From assembly GCA_001600615.1 (NCBI GenBank), contig BCKK01000003.1, forward strand, positions 1,846,181 to 1,910,180: a stretch of 64,000 bases of DNA, in the 5' to 3' direction. Below, in pieces: positions 13,587-25,252 of the stretch. The stretch is from Dioszegia crocea. Lineage: Eukaryota > Basidiomycota > Tremellomycetes > Tremellales > Bulleribasidiaceae. The notes beneath the pieces are model-generated. The model was not told the origin of the DNA, did no database searches, and saw only the letters and a list, made by a program, of their open reading frames with translations. The stretch's first letter is position 1, and every line of letters starts with the position of its first letter. The position numbers and the translations under genes were made by a program.

Positions 13587-14333
13587 GGTGGCGAAAGGAG
13601 ATGGTTGCGGGATGGAGTCGAGGATAGGGTTGAGTGAAACTTGAGATTAGAGTGGCGAATATGTAGAACTCCCTGTCCCAATTCCCTCCTGTAGATATAA
13701 GTAGGATGGAGAAGTGACGATGGAGACACCGCCTCTGTTGACGATGAGGAAGGGGGTTGACAAGGGAACGTGCAAGATTGGAAGAGCAAAGTCGCGCATT
13801 CAGCGTAATGCCAAGACATGTCCCAGTTTGGACAGACAATCACTCATCGGTCATCGCCGCTTGAGGCTTTCCTTCCTTTACCCCACACTAGGAAGGCGGT
13901 GCAGCTTCTCTCTCTCCTCTGTCTCATGCAGTCGTGCTTCTGATGCATGCATACAATGACCGTTCTGGGCCAGACTTGACAGCCAAATCCCCCTCTTGCC
14001 ACAGCTTGCCACCCACTCACATCCCTTTGACAGCTTGACTTCCCCGCGTCATAACAAGACGAGATTCCTTGGCAAAATGCGGGAATTTTGGAAGCCGGGA
14101 GCAGATCTGTGGAGCCCCGATCGGCTGATCGAGTGGCGCATCTGGGTGGCAAAAGTGGTCAGAAGCCACTTGACCTGTCTCCACTGTAGAGTATATGGTT
14201 GCTTGTGTATTGCAGTGAACAGCTAAGGTCGGGCGGGATGGGTCTATCTGCAGTTAATCGAGGCGGTTTGAACTGCTCTGCAAATAAGGCTACATGCATA
14301 CCCAACGCCAGCTTCATATTGTCAATCCAGATT
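13587..14333. other. intergenic, nothing recognised
   Basis: The promoter of the Ca2+-ATPase lies at the left and the 3' flank of the small gene at the right. A 102-codon minus frame at 13844-14152 has no protein-like composition. Confidence 0.4.
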
Positions 14334-14838
14334 TTAAACGCCCTGCTCTCCGGGCTGATCCGCCTGCATCTGCTTGATCTTGTCCTCGGGTCCACCGGCA
14401 CCTTCAAAGTCGTTGGCCTTGGTAGCTCTGCAAACTTTAGCAAACGGCAAATACCTTTACTCGAGGCGATAACTCACCGGCCCGTCAATTTGTTGACCTC
14501 ATCGCCTCCCTCCTCAGGTGGGATCGTGGGGTTCTCACCCCGCTTCGTGCCGCCAACTTGGACTGTAGAGCCGGGGAATTGGGAGGTGACGTTCTCGTTC
14601 ACGCCCGAATCATCAGCTGTGGGTATCAGCTCGACTCATGTATAGGAGATGGATGGCCAGACGAGGAGACGGTAGAGCCATGAGCCGTGCGGATCTCCAT
14701 TGGAGCCAGTCCAGTATCTCCCGCATAGAGATGGATCCAAATCCCAGTACACTCACTAGATGTGCTCTGACCCTTCCCAGACCCTGACTTGGCCGCGCTG
14801 GAGTTGATAGCCTGTTCAGATTGTTGGATGCTCGACAT
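14334..14838 (-). CDS. small disordered acidic protein, three exons
   Basis: Exons are 14838-14757, 14616-14478 and 14427-14334, totalling 104 residues. The first intron is long for this genome (140 nt). The product starts with a Ser/Gln-rich segment, then a Gly-rich stretch (GSTVQVGGTKRGENP), and ends with ATKANDFEGAGGPEDK and a short Gln-rich tail. There are almost no hydrophobic residues, so it should be intrinsically disordered and soluble. A TATA box sits 99 bp upstream of the ATG, which in fungi is common for stress- or stage-regulated genes. I do not recognise a named family; a small hydrophilin-like stress protein is only a guess. Confidence 0.65.
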
Positions 14839-15478
14839 GGATGCTGGGTTTTGCTCTTTCGGTAAGGGTGGAAGTGAGGTTTGGCTTGACAGAGGTGGAA
14901 TTGACAGTGCCTATTTTGCGCTATAGCTCTACGTCTTATATAGCTTGTATTCCAGCGAAGGGCTGCGTCTCACTTTGACGTCACTTGTCGATTCTATACC
15001 CTGTGCCTATAGCCGCCAATCGAGACACGAGGGCAACCTCCACTTTGTGACCTCATCACTCATTCTGCAAGTGACCAAATCAACACCCTATACGCGTCTG
15101 TCGCGCTATCCATACATCTACGGCCCTGATCTCCGAGCTCTGGTTACGGTCCACAGCTTCCGAAGTTCCGACGGCCAGCAAGCTCGCGCCTGCGATCAGA
15201 GAGGATCAGGATCAGGAGCAGGCATGGACGGTCCGGTGCCGGGCGGGCCGGGTGGAGGTATGGACTAGTTACTCGAAGATGGCCAGATGGTGGGTACATA
15301 AGGGCAGGAGCGACGGGACACCCAAGGTCAACACCTCGTCTGCTATCTTTGAGAAAGTCAGTACTCTTCTCGAACCCCCCAGCGAACATGAGACGAAAGC
15401 TCATAAAATAGCCTAAGCGCCAATCGCAATCCCCGTTCATCCCTGACTCTCCCACTCATCATCCTCCCTCCCCATCTC
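14839..15478. other. divergent intergenic region
   Basis: About 640 bp separate the small acidic protein gene from the oxidoreductase fusion. Apart from the TATA box nothing specific is seen; short plus-strand frames are not credible. Confidence 0.4.
14937..14942 (-). promoter_or_regulatory. TATA box of the 104-residue protein gene
   Basis: TATATA lies 99 bp upstream of the ATG at 14838, a usual distance for a fungal TATA element. Confidence 0.45.
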
Positions 15479-17551
15479 ATGCCAGCCAGAATCATCCTCG
15501 TCGGCGTAGGCGGATTCGGCGCCACGCATCTCGCTAATCTTCGTCGTCTAGCACTTTCGGGCCATGCAACAATAGCCGCCCTCGTCGACCCCCTCATCCT
15601 CGCTCAGACCCTCATCAACCCTTCTATCCCCCTCCCACCCGAAGCTACCCTTTACGACACTCTCCCCAATGCCCTTTCAGCAGTCGGACCAGTCGACATC
15701 GTGGTCATTTGCGTCCCTATCCATCTGCATGCGCCCATCACCCGGATCGCTCTCCTGTCCGGTGCGGACGTCTTACTCGAAAAGCCCCCATTTGCGCGGA
15801 TGGACGATTTCGAATCTATCCTCGAACTAGAAAAGACAACCGGGCGGAAAGTGCAGGTAGGATTCCAAAGTATTGGGTCTGGCGCTTTACAAGCTCTGGA
15901 GAGAGGAGAGGGCGGGGTGGATCTAGGTCGGATCTTGTCGGTCAGGGCTATGGGGACTTGGTTGAGGCGCGAAGCGTATTGGACTCGGGCACCCTGGGCG
16001 GGTAGGCGGAGCGTAGGGGATATAGAGGCCGCAGATGGTGTGTCGACCAACGCACTCGCTCATGCCATCATGACTGCTCTCCACATTGCTGGAATGAAGG
16101 CAGTGGGCGATGTTGGGAAGGTCGAGATGGAAACATACCGCGCGAACGCTATAGACGTGGACGATACTACAAGTCTACGAATAACCCCTTCCGATCCTTC
16201 CCTTCCCTCAGTCATCGCTGCTCTTACTCTCTGTGCCGACGTACAGACTTTCCCTACTATCGACATTGTTGGTGAAAAGGGTACGGCGACGTTTGACTAC
16301 GTCCACGATACCCTTTTCTTCAATGGCGAAAATCGGCAATACGGAAGGATGGATCTACTTCAAAACCTCATTGAACATCGACGAGACGGTATTCCCCTCT
16401 TACTCCCCCTTCGGTCCACAGGGGCGTTCATGACTATCATCGAATCATCACGTCTGGCGCCCGAACCTACCCATATCCAGCGGGGCCATATTGAGGTTAA
16501 AGGCGAAGGAGCCGATGCTCATCCTGTAATCAAGGATATTGAAGGATGGGTGAGGAAAGCTGTTGATGCCGATGCGCTCTTTTCGGAAATCGGCGCACCG
16601 TGGGCATTTGCAGGAAGGGATAGGAAATTGGCAGAAGGGAGGATAGGCGGGAAAGTCATTTTGGAAATTCAAGATGGCGGCAGTATACTCCCTACATCTT
16701 CACCTAGACCGTATATCCACCCAGTGACCACTTTGGCTGGAGTGGAAATTACCGCAACTCACCCAGCGGACCATGACTGGCATTGCGGTCTAGGTTTCGC
16801 TGTGCCAGATGTGGACGGGTGTAGCTTTTGGGGAGGGGGGACGTATATCCACGGAAGGGGATATGTGGATTTGGAGAATCACGGTCGGATCACCTCGGAG
16901 CATATCGACTATATCTACCCTACTCCCTCTTCTGCCTCCGAGCCATCTTCGTCACCCTCCTCATCGCCTGACCCAATCGGCCTCACCCAAACTCTACTCT
17001 GGACAACACACCTCAACACAACCCCTCTCCGCTCTCACCTATCCCTCCTCTACTGTCCGCTTCCACCCTCTTTACCCTCAGGCTACGCTCTATCATTCCG
17101 AACGACCCTCACAGCGCTAGACGGACCCGTATCACTCGGGAGCCCAGGCTCAAACGGACGGCCTCAAGGCGGATATGGAGGGTTTTTCTGGCGCTTCCCC
17201 AGATGTTCAGATGTGCACATAATGTCGGCTGGAGGATTGGAAGGGGAGGAGGCGATACATGGTGTGGTTTCTCCTTGGATATCTTGGTCTGCAACCTTTG
17301 AGGCTAGACCGGGCCGGACGGGCGAAGCGACAATTGTGGTTGTTGCTGAAAAGAGTGCGAGGGGGGATTCGTGGGTTGTGAGAAATGAGGCGTATCCGGG
17401 CTTGGGATCGGCTGTGGCGTGGGAAGAGAGGACGATGGTGTGTCCTGGAGTGGGGTTGGAGAGGGGGTTTAGGATTGCGGTTCTGGATGGGAGAGTAGGG
17501 CGGGAGGGGGTGGAGAGGGTCGTGGAGGTTCTGGGGACGCTTGATGTGTAG
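15479..17551 (+). CDS. Gfo/Idh/MocA oxidoreductase fused to DUF6807 (PmoA-like) domain
   Basis: A single 690-codon exon encodes two domains. Residues 1 to ~330 are a Gfo/Idh/MocA dehydrogenase: a Rossmann start with GVGGFG (residues 9-14), the EKP motif at 101-103, and the C-terminal alpha/beta sheet. These enzymes oxidise sugars or cyclitols with NAD(P). From ~395 to the end the protein matches the DUF6807/'PmoA-like' family: a PYIHPVTT entry, HPADHDWH...GLGF, and a later W.S.....A sheet. A Ser/Pro-rich patch (~490-510) lies inside the second half. In bacteria these two families are often separate neighbouring genes, so the fusion suggests the domains act on the same carbohydrate. There is no signal peptide. 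Absence of introns contrasts with most neighbours. Substrate unknown. Confidence 0.85.
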   Translation: MPARIILVGVGGFGATHLANLRRLALSGHATIAALVDPLILAQTLINPSIPLPPEATLYDTLPNALSAVGPVDIVVICVPIHLHAPITRIALLSGADVLLEKPPFARMDDFESILELEKTTGRKVQVGFQSIGSGALQALERGEGGVDLGRILSVRAMGTWLRREAYWTRAPWAGRRSVGDIEAADGVSTNALAHAIMTALHIAGMKAVGDVGKVEMETYRANAIDVDDTTSLRITPSDPSLPSVIAALTLCADVQTFPTIDIVGEKGTATFDYVHDTLFFNGENRQYGRMDLLQNLIEHRRDGIPLLLPLRSTGAFMTIIESSRLAPEPTHIQRGHIEVKGEGADAHPVIKDIEGWVRKAVDADALFSEIGAPWAFAGRDRKLAEGRIGGKVILEIQDGGSILPTSSPRPYIHPVTTLAGVEITATHPADHDWHCGLGFAVPDVDGCSFWGGGTYIHGRGYVDLENHGRITSEHIDYIYPTPSSASEPSSSPSSSPDPIGLTQTLLWTTHLNTTPLRSHLSLLYCPLPPSLPSGYALSFRTTLTALDGPVSLGSPGSNGRPQGGYGGFFWRFPRCSDVHIMSAGGLEGEEAIHGVVSPWISWSATFEARPGRTGEATIVVVAEKSARGDSWVVRNEAYPGLGSAVAWEERTMVCPGVGLERGFRIAVLDGRVGREGVERVVEVLGTLDV

Positions 17552-17854
17552 GGTACGTCGGAAGGATATTGAAAATGTTGAAAGTCATTCATGTGACAGA
17601 GAAAGACAGTGTTGTCTGCGCCCGCGATACCTAAGGCAACGATATGGATACGCTCTGTAAAAGCGGTCCAGAGTTTAATAATCGAGCGCACACGAATGAA
17701 ATCTATCCCCTGGGATCTGAAGCTAGCTCAACTCAACCAGTCATCCCCTCCTCGTGATCCCCAAAATCTTGTGACTGCCGCCTCCCATATTTCTTGTACG
17801 TAGCAGCAGCGACTCATCTTCCCCAGCGTGCAGCTGCAGTAATCTCTGCAAAGC
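17552..17854. other. convergent intergenic spacer
   Basis: About 300 bp separate two convergent genes; they are probably shared 3' flanks. Confidence 0.4.
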
Positions 17855-18106
17855 TCATCCGCGTCCTATATTCAAGGAACTCATCGTGCTGCTGATGTCT
17901 TCGCCACTGCCACTCACCGAAGTCGACCCTGCAGCTTCAGTGCCGTCGATGACCATGGGATCCTCCCTAACACTGGTATCTCCAGTGTCAGAGCCTGTGT
18001 AGTCTGGACGAGCTTCTCCCAAAGGGCCGACATCCTCCACACCAGAAGGCACACCTGTACCGCCTCCACCGCCCCCCTGTTGGCTGCTTTGGGTGTTTGA
18101 TGACAT
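17855..18106 (-). CDS. small low-complexity protein (83 residues)
   Basis: An 83-codon frame starts at ATG 18106. The product is Gly/Ser/Thr/Asp-rich (QQGGGGGGTG, TGSDTGDTS) and should be disordered. A GTGAGT within the frame near 17926 could be a splice donor, so the true 3' end may lie elsewhere. Supporting evidence is only the length and the acidic, hydrophilic composition shared with neighbouring small genes at 14334 and 18983. Confidence 0.4.
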   Translation of the reverse strand: MSSNTQSSQQGGGGGGTGVPSGVEDVGPLGEARPDYTGSDTGDTSVREDPMVIDGTEAAGSTSVSGSGEDISSTMSSLNIGRG

Positions 18107-18982
18107 AATGTTGAGCCTGTCATGTCAGCTTGAATCACTTCCTTGGACACTAAATCATATCTTACAGGGATTTCTGTGTGTTGATGAAGGTAAGTGTTGA
18201 GGGAATGCGATATGTCGGGAAATAATGACAGTGAGGGAAAGCGGAAGACACGGGAGGGCCATTTATCCAGTACGGGTCGCTTGCAAGGCAAGCACGAGCG
18301 CGCGCGGCCACTTTGGAGGGGCAGGGTGCACAAAGGAAAAAGCGTGGGTGGCCCACACCTGCGTGCATCATGGTGATACGCGTTCGATCAGATCGACACG
18401 GGGCCAGAGACGAAGGATGTTCAAGGGTACAGGCTAGGGCTCCACCTCACGGACAGCTAAGGAGAAAGGACGGTGATGGCGTCACCACCGCGCGTAAACA
18501 GATCGTAGATCTTGCTCGCACGTCATCGCGTTAGTGACTACTCGTATTCTAGGGAGCCGACTGAGAGTCCACATAAAGCCGAGGCGAGAGATTCGAGAGA
18601 TTTGGGATTTGGGACAAGTGCAGCTTAATATGCGCATGCGCAGTACACTGTACGGGTCCTTCGTGTCAGCTTTGTCTGGCGGGCAGTCAGCTGAAACCAA
18701 AGTGCAGAATGGGGGCCCTAGCTCTTCATCACGATGGGACGTTGCCTGATTTCTTCAAAGTGATCGACGCGCAAGGTCAGTCGCGTCGCTGTGATTAAGT
18801 GAGTGCACGACCACGTGAGCCGAGAGTCAGACAGGTCGGTCGGTCAGTGCACACAAGACGGAACACCATGCATGCACGTGTAGGAACATCAGACTTCGCC
18901 GGTCGATACCGCAGACTCCCCTCTGCCAGCTTGCCCACTGCCTCTCTTCGATGGATATTGAGTTTGGATATTGAGTTGCCGA
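18107..18982. other. intergenic, nothing recognised
   Basis: About 875 bp lie between two small minus-strand genes. Frames here are short and overlapping on both strands. I see no repeat or RNA gene. Confidence 0.4.
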
Positions 18983-19568
18983 TCAAGCATCCTTCATGAC
19001 CACATCCTCCTGCTGACCCTTCTGGGCTTCGAGCAACCTCGTCTCCAACGCTGCCTGGCCTGCAGCACTGTCCAGCGAGTGTCGTGACCCCTGGGATTTG
19101 GTGGACCCGGCCTTGCGCACACCCACTGACGAGCTCCTGGACGTCACGCGCGAAGCACTTCGAGATGGTGTCCTGGACTTGATGATGTGCTTCGTAGCAC
19201 GTCGTAGTGCTCGATCCATGTTTGTCTCGGAAGGAACATCGCCCTCGGTATCGCTGTCACTGTCGGCCAGCGCGGAAGTGGCAAACATGCTGGTATCGGG
19301 GGGGTCGATCGATTGGCCTTGGCTGGAACCGTCATTATCGCCAAATGTGGAGGCCCGACTGATGGTGGGAGAGCGGGAGGGTGGCGGCATAGCCCAGCTG
19401 TCTCGCTTCATATTGGCTAGTGAGGAATCAGTGTCGTCCAATTGCTATATCGGTCTACGTACAAGTTGCCTCGTCATCACTCTCATCATATTCGCCCTCG
19501 TGCGTCCTGGGCGGAGGTGCGTCGGGCGCATGGGGCAAATCGCGCCTGTCCTCTTCATTGTCTGACAT
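18983..19568 (-). CDS. acidic Ser-rich hypothetical protein, two exons
   Basis: Exon 1 (19568-19463) and exon 2 (19416-18983) flank a 46-nt intron with a GTACGT donor and CACTAG acceptor; the joined frame gives 179 residues. The N-terminus is strongly acidic and Pro-rich (MSDNEEDRRDL, EYDESDDEA). The middle is a Ser/Arg-rich stretch (SRTPSRSASRVTSRSSS) resembling a phosphorylatable RS-like region, and the tail may form a short helix (AALETRLLEAQKGQQED). The protein is disordered, probably nuclear if the basic RS segment serves as a localisation signal, but that is inference. No family is recognised. Confidence 0.6.
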
Positions 19569-20289
19569 CGTATGGGTAAAAATGTAGTGAGAAATTAAGG
19601 ATATCGCCGATCCAGGTCTGTGTTACACGGAGAATGATACAGTTACCAGAGTATGTGTAAGTGTTAGGGATACGATGTTGGCGAGGCCACCTTAGCGCCA
19701 CTTATGAGCCAAAACGCGATTGCGGTCAGGCCCAACAAGGGATCTTAAAAGCGTCCGAGCCTGTCTTATCGGCAAGACTCCTTTCTCAAGCCAGGCAGCT
19801 CCAAGGTCTGAGCCCGAGCGATCAGGCTGTGGTGCGCTGCATCCTGTCCGTTGATATGTATATTATAGGACATCGAGCGTAGAAGTGGCCAAGTGGGAGG
19901 TGACAAAATCAGTAGGCAGGCGGAAGTAAAAACACATTCCTCATTTCGGCACACTGATGGCTCAGCCTAAACGCCTATCGATGAATCAACTGTTCACCTC
20001 TCCTACCTCACATTAGATCCTCCGGCTACCCAGATCCGAGCACACTCGAGCCTCTACCCGACTGCCTGCGATTGGCAGCTGCAAGGACGGCGCTGGCACC
20101 ACGCTATCGGTACCGAAGGCGATGTTTGGCCTGTGGCCTGACGCCCGAGCATCCGAGGCGACTGCTATTTTTATCCTCTTATCGATAACCACGCGTCACC
20201 TCGGCATCGGCATTCAATACACCAACACGAGCACCAGCAAGGGGTATATATAGCAGGCACAGCATCAGAAGTTTCGCCCACACCGCATC
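19569..20289. other. divergent intergenic region
   Basis: About 720 bp lie between divergent genes. Besides the TATA box at 20245 no motif stands out. Confidence 0.4.
20245..20253 (+). promoter_or_regulatory. TATA box of FAD monooxygenase gene
   Basis: TATATATAG begins 45 bp before the ATG at 20290. It implies a short 5' UTR and probably regulated expression. Confidence 0.5.
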
Positions 20290-21573
20290 ATGACTGACCA
20301 ACACGTCCTAATCATCGGCGCAGGCCTCGCCGGCCCCGCTCTCGCTCTCGCCTTAAAGCGACACGGTATCCACTGTACGATATTCGAGATCCGTCCAGAA
20401 CTCAGCGAATCTGGCGGCTCAATCACTCTGGCTGCTAACGCCGTTCGCGCTCTAAAGGCTTTAGGCGGGGATGAGCTATACGACCAGATCACCTCAGCGG
20501 GGTATCTCTACTCCCGTATGACAGCTTATCTCGATACGGGTTACAGGTATGGTGACCTCATAGTAGGCGAAGAGGGATATCCGGCAGTTCGGATTATGCG
20601 GACGAGGTTGAATCGGCTGCTTGTTGATGCTTGCGCCGAGAAGGGGGTGGAGGTGGTTTGGGGTAAGAAGCTAGAGAGTATCAGGGAGAATGAAGAGGGG
20701 GTTGAAGCTGTTTTTCAGGATGGTGCGGTGATTAAAGGTGAGCAAGTGGTATGTGTCCTCGAGAATGGATGATGATAGGTAGGCACTATCCTCATTGGGG
20801 CAGACGGTATCCATTCCTACACCCGAAAACATGTCATCCCCCAGCCGCCTAAACCAACCTACGCCGGTACCTGCGTGATTAACGGTTTCTTACCCCGGTC
20901 ATCCGTCATTACCCCTTCTGCCGACTACACTTTCCCCACTATGATCTTTTCCCCCGCTGGTCTAATCATGACCATCCCTGTCGACCCATCTGGCGAACGG
21001 CTCGCGTGGGGCATAACCAAGACTTTGGCCGGCGACAAGGGACGGGCCGGATGGGCAGAGTACGAATCTTCCGGACAAGCCTATCGCGAGGCCAAGGCGA
21101 ACTTTGACGACATTACGACCCAGCCTATCCGATCTTTACTCGATAATGCCAAAGCGGACCAAGCAAAATTATGGGCCGCCTACTCGATTCCGGAATTACC
21201 TATCTGGCATACGGGCAGAGTATGCCTGATTGGCGATGCGGCGCATGCCCTTCCGCCAAATGGGCAAGGTTCAGCTATGGCATTTGAAGATGCGGCTTTC
21301 CTTGTTAGGCTGTTGACGTCTAATCAGGCAGTGGGGAAAGGGTATAAGGCGCTATTTGGTCATTGGGAGAAGGTGAGGAGGAAGAGAGTGGATGAGGTTA
21401 GGCGGAATAGTAAGGTTGCGGGTACGATGAAGACGAGTCATCATCCGGACTCTTGGGCGTGGTGGGCTAAGACGTGGTTGTTCTGGGGGTTCATCACGGT
21501 TTTGAAGAGAGGAGAGATGAAGCCGACTGGGTTCTCAGGTTATGATGGGGAGAAGGAGGATATCCAGGTCTAG
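20290..21573 (+). CDS. FAD-dependent monooxygenase (salicylate hydroxylase-like)
   Basis: Two exons (20290-20737 and 20783-21573) encode 412 residues. The Rossmann dinucleotide motif GAGLAG lies at residues 10-15. A DG motif (GADGIHS) near 155 comes directly after the intron, and the GD motif GDAAHALPPNGQG near 301 binds the FAD ribityl. Together these define class A flavoprotein hydroxylases, which use NAD(P)H and O2 to hydroxylate aromatic or other small substrates. The length fits salicylate hydroxylase/zeaxanthin epoxidase-like enzymes. No signal peptide or membrane anchor is seen. The substrate cannot be told from sequence; no other aromatic-degradation gene is adjacent. Confidence 0.88.
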
Positions 21574-21941
21574 TAGACGGACGGGATTTGGGTTGGCAGG
21601 TAGGTATGGTGTGTGGAATTTGCTTATATAGTTCTGACTAGCTGTGATTGGGATGTATTGTCTGTCGCCCGTCCGCATAGTCTGGGTCTTCAGCCTACGG
21701 CTTGTCCTTAGTCCCGTCCCATGCAAACTCAGCTCAAGGCAAGCAAGGATCATAGAGTATATGACGGGATCAAAACGGCCTTGGCCTTTGTTGCTGCCCA
21801 GTGCCTACGCGACAAGACCCCTCCATCCTTCCATCTACCTTCATAGCTCATCGCTACCGCTCGACTCGGCTCATCTTAGGCCACCTCACAGCCCGTCATA
21901 GAAGCCTGGAAGTCTTACCTGACCCGTTTGAAGCAGCCCGG
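21574..21941. other. intergenic before HID1
   Basis: About 370 bp; the frame of HID1 exon 1 is open upstream to 21801 but no ATG there is better placed than 21942. Confidence 0.4.
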
Positions 21942-24900
21942 ATGTTCAAGCGGCTCCCGACTTTCAAGTCCCTGCCTCAGGCTATCGGTCTACCATTCCT
22001 CTCGACGCAAGAGGATGCGCAGTTGAAGTTTAAGAGCGGCGATAATGGGATTAAGCGACTGTATGGTGATGAGGTGCGTTACTGCTCTTATGCTCAAGCC
22101 TTCACAGCGAGGCCAGTCAAGAATTCCGGAATCCGTACCTGTCGACGAACTGACTGACGCGCACAGATCATCTCACCGTCTGATGTAGGCTATTGGGCGC
22201 AGTACTATTCGCTCTTCAGCTCAGCGCAGGATGTCTATTCTTTGATTACAGCGCAGGACGGTATGTCGCCCTAGCGTATTCCTGCCTTCTAGTCCTAGTC
22301 CTGGCTGATGAACCAGTCCGCCAAACCCTCACTGCTCAACCCTCAAACCTCGCCAATCTAATCCTTCACCTCTCCCACCATCTCTTCACTCTCCTACCCT
22401 CCGAGTTCTTCCCTTCTGCATCTACATCCACCAGATCAGGCGGACAAGATACGACGCGCGAAGCGTTAAACTGTCTGAGAGTGCTAGGGAGGGTGCTGGT
22501 TATAGTGTATGAAGCGGAAGCTACGGCGAGAGAGGGTGGAGTGTCGGCAGGTGGGAATTTTGCGCAGGAACATTTATGGTCTAGGCTACCTGTGCCTCCT
22601 GGTGAGGGTGCAGATGCCTTGGGGACTAAGGGGAGTGGTAGTGGGGGCGGGGAATTGGACGAGGGACAGTTTACGATTGAAGATTCGGATGATGAGGGTG
22701 AAGGGGGTGATTTGGGTCGGGCGGATGTTGGTTCGCCAAAGAAGGAAGAGGGACTGAGAACGAATGGGGATGGCAAGACGGATGGGGAGGGGACAGATCC
22801 ATTATCGGCCAATGGACCTGGGGTGGGGGTGGGTGCGGCGGATGGGGGTAAGGGAGAAGAGGAGATGGCGCCAAGTCTCATTGATCGGTTGTTCAGCTGT
22901 ACGATCGATCTCCTCTTCTGCGCGGGGTTTACCGTACCGGAGTCTGTCAGGGGTCAGCAGCCCGAGGGTGAGAAGGTCAATGTGAGTCTCTTTCGACGAG
23001 AATTGGGATGGGAAATTGGGCTGATGGGTAGTATGTAATCTGGGAGAAGGGCGTGGGGAGTACTGTCAGTGTAGGGACGACAGCTGAGTTAGATCGAAAC
23101 AAGGTTGAAGTTCTTCGTAGGTCCATCCCAAGCGACTTTAAGATCTCAGCTGAAGTATCTAGGCTTCCTGATGATTCTCCTTTCTACAACAATCTACACT
23201 TCCCCACATGCACTACCCACCACGCCCAACCAGCCTTTGTCGCACCTCACCCACTCACTCGAAAGACGATTAGTCCTCTCTCTTCTTTGCTCTTTACTCA
23301 ATACATCCCTCGTGGTGTCTAAACCCAACACAGTGGGGTCTATACCGTATAACCATCTCATCTCCAAGGGCGCTGAGGAGAAACGAACATTGGTGCGCGC
23401 GTGCCTTATGACGCTACTCGTTGCCCTAGACCATCAAGAGGCGAGAAGGGAAGAAGGGATGGGTGAGGGGAAGGAGGAGAATGCGTTCCGGTTTTTCGTT
23501 TCAAAATTGGTATGTCTCCATTCCTTGAGGATAGTGTTGTGCTGATGACTAGCACCGAAAAGAAGATTTCAGCTTTATCCTCACTGGAATCTTTGCGGTT
23601 TTGGAGGAACAAACGGCCGTCTCTAGTGCCTATCTCCCAGGAAGCAAACAGCCCGTTCCCTACATTCTCGAAATCTGTACGTATCACCTTGATTACATTG
23701 CTGATATCAGTCATGCTACTTTGGCGATTTGTAGACCTCAACAAACGATTCCGACAATACCTATACGAAACCAACCGAACTGCCGATTTAGTCGGTTACA
23801 TCCTCCTCATCTGCCTAGACCTCAAGGATGATCCGGCTCAACATGGTCTACTCCGTCTCCTCGCCTACCTCCTTCAAACCTTATCAGCCGATTCAGCATT
23901 CGCCCTTTCTCTCGCTCAACCCGTTCGTATCCCCATACCCGCTAAATGGGCAGTATCGGGAAATACAAACACTGCCGATCTTCTTATCGTCTCCATCTAC
24001 TCTATCGCTACTACCCCGGGTCTAAACCCCCTTTTCCCGGCGCTCATGATTACCATCTCAAATGTCGCTCCGCACTGGAAAGGGATTGGTGTGCAGGCTA
24101 GTACGAGGCTGTTGCAGCTCTTCAAAGCGTTCTCAGCGCCGAATTTCTTATTGGCAGATGAGGGTCATCCGAGATTGGTCTACTATTTGTGAGTCGTATC
24201 AATGGTTGAAGCTGACGATCAGACTTGAAACTTTCAACTCTATCCTCTATCATCAACTTAACGATAACCCTAATCTCGTGTATGCCATCCTGCGGTCTCA
24301 CCAGGATTTCCAAACTCTAGCAACCTTCACTCTGGTGTCGGGTCTGAGAGAAATTCAACGTCGTAAAGCCCTTCGAGCCGCAGCTATCGAATCGAGCCGG
24401 CCATCCGAATCACCCGGGTTGAGGCGGACAAATTCGGAGCTAGACATGTTGGCTGAGAAGGCCGCACTATTGGGTCGGGAAGTCGGAGATGAGGACACCG
24501 GGCTGGAAGTCGCCTCGACACAGATCCAACCTGTGATTACTCCGGGGGAATCTGATGATCCACTCAACCCGTCAGTCAGAGTCCCGCTACAATCTCCTCC
24601 GCCTTCCGACCCAATGGCGGGCATGAGCGAGAAGGCCCGCGGAAAGATGAGGGCGACGGAATCGACTACTTCACTCTCGCTCGCTCCCGAGGCGCTGGAA
24701 GATGGTGATGTGCCAGATGAAGAAATGATGAAGGTTGCAGCGGCCGGTGTGGGGCCAAACAAGTATGTGCCTACTCAGGATTGGGTGTCGAGCTGGCAGA
24801 AGGGGTAAGTTTTGGCTTTTGGTTGAGGTGGTATGGCGCTGACTTTTAGATTACCGCTTGATCCGGTTCTTGTGGCCATCTCCGAACTCCTACCCAAGAT

Positions 24901-25252
24901 CCAAGATACAGCGTCGACCTCTGGAGCACCGTCATCCAAGGTGTTTAGACTGTTGAAAGAGGTGGAGATTGGAGAGGTGTTACCACCTGCGCCGCCAATC
25001 GCTCCTAGGCGATTCCAAGTGAGTCTCTGATTCTCAACTTTGTGGATAAACGCTGATAAGTAGTGGTCCCAAGCTTCTGCCACCTGGCTTACATCGTTAC
25101 TCTGGGGAGATATCTACGTAGCTGGACTGACTTCTGTCGGAGTCGGGGTGTGGAGGGATACGACCGTCCGGCTGTTTGGTATCAAACAGGCGCCAGTCAA
25201 GGGTAGGTCGGCACAAGTGGGCAGAGTGTTGAAGATGATTGGGGTTGTCTAG
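21942..25252 (+). CDS. HID1 domain protein (Golgi/trafficking)
   Basis: Ten exons are read: 21942-22073, 22167-22260, 22317-22981, 23032-23116, 23163-23509, 23553-23676, 23711-24188, 24223-24804, 24850-25018 and 25064-25252, giving 954 residues. The sequence follows human HID1 block by block: PSNLA near the start, W..GVG, IPYNHL, KEDFSFILTGI, LLLWRFVDLNK-type helix, PIPAKW, NLVYAI, then DWVSSWQKGLPL and the C-terminal W.....WG.IY segment. HID1 acts peripherally at the Golgi in dense-core vesicle/late Golgi sorting; fission yeast relatives bind the deubiquitinase Ubp5. Acidic low-complexity inserts interrupt the family core near residues 160-250 and 590-690. The N-terminus is longer than in animals and lacks the Gly2 myristoylation start. 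Two introns are only 34 nt. Confidence 0.9.
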
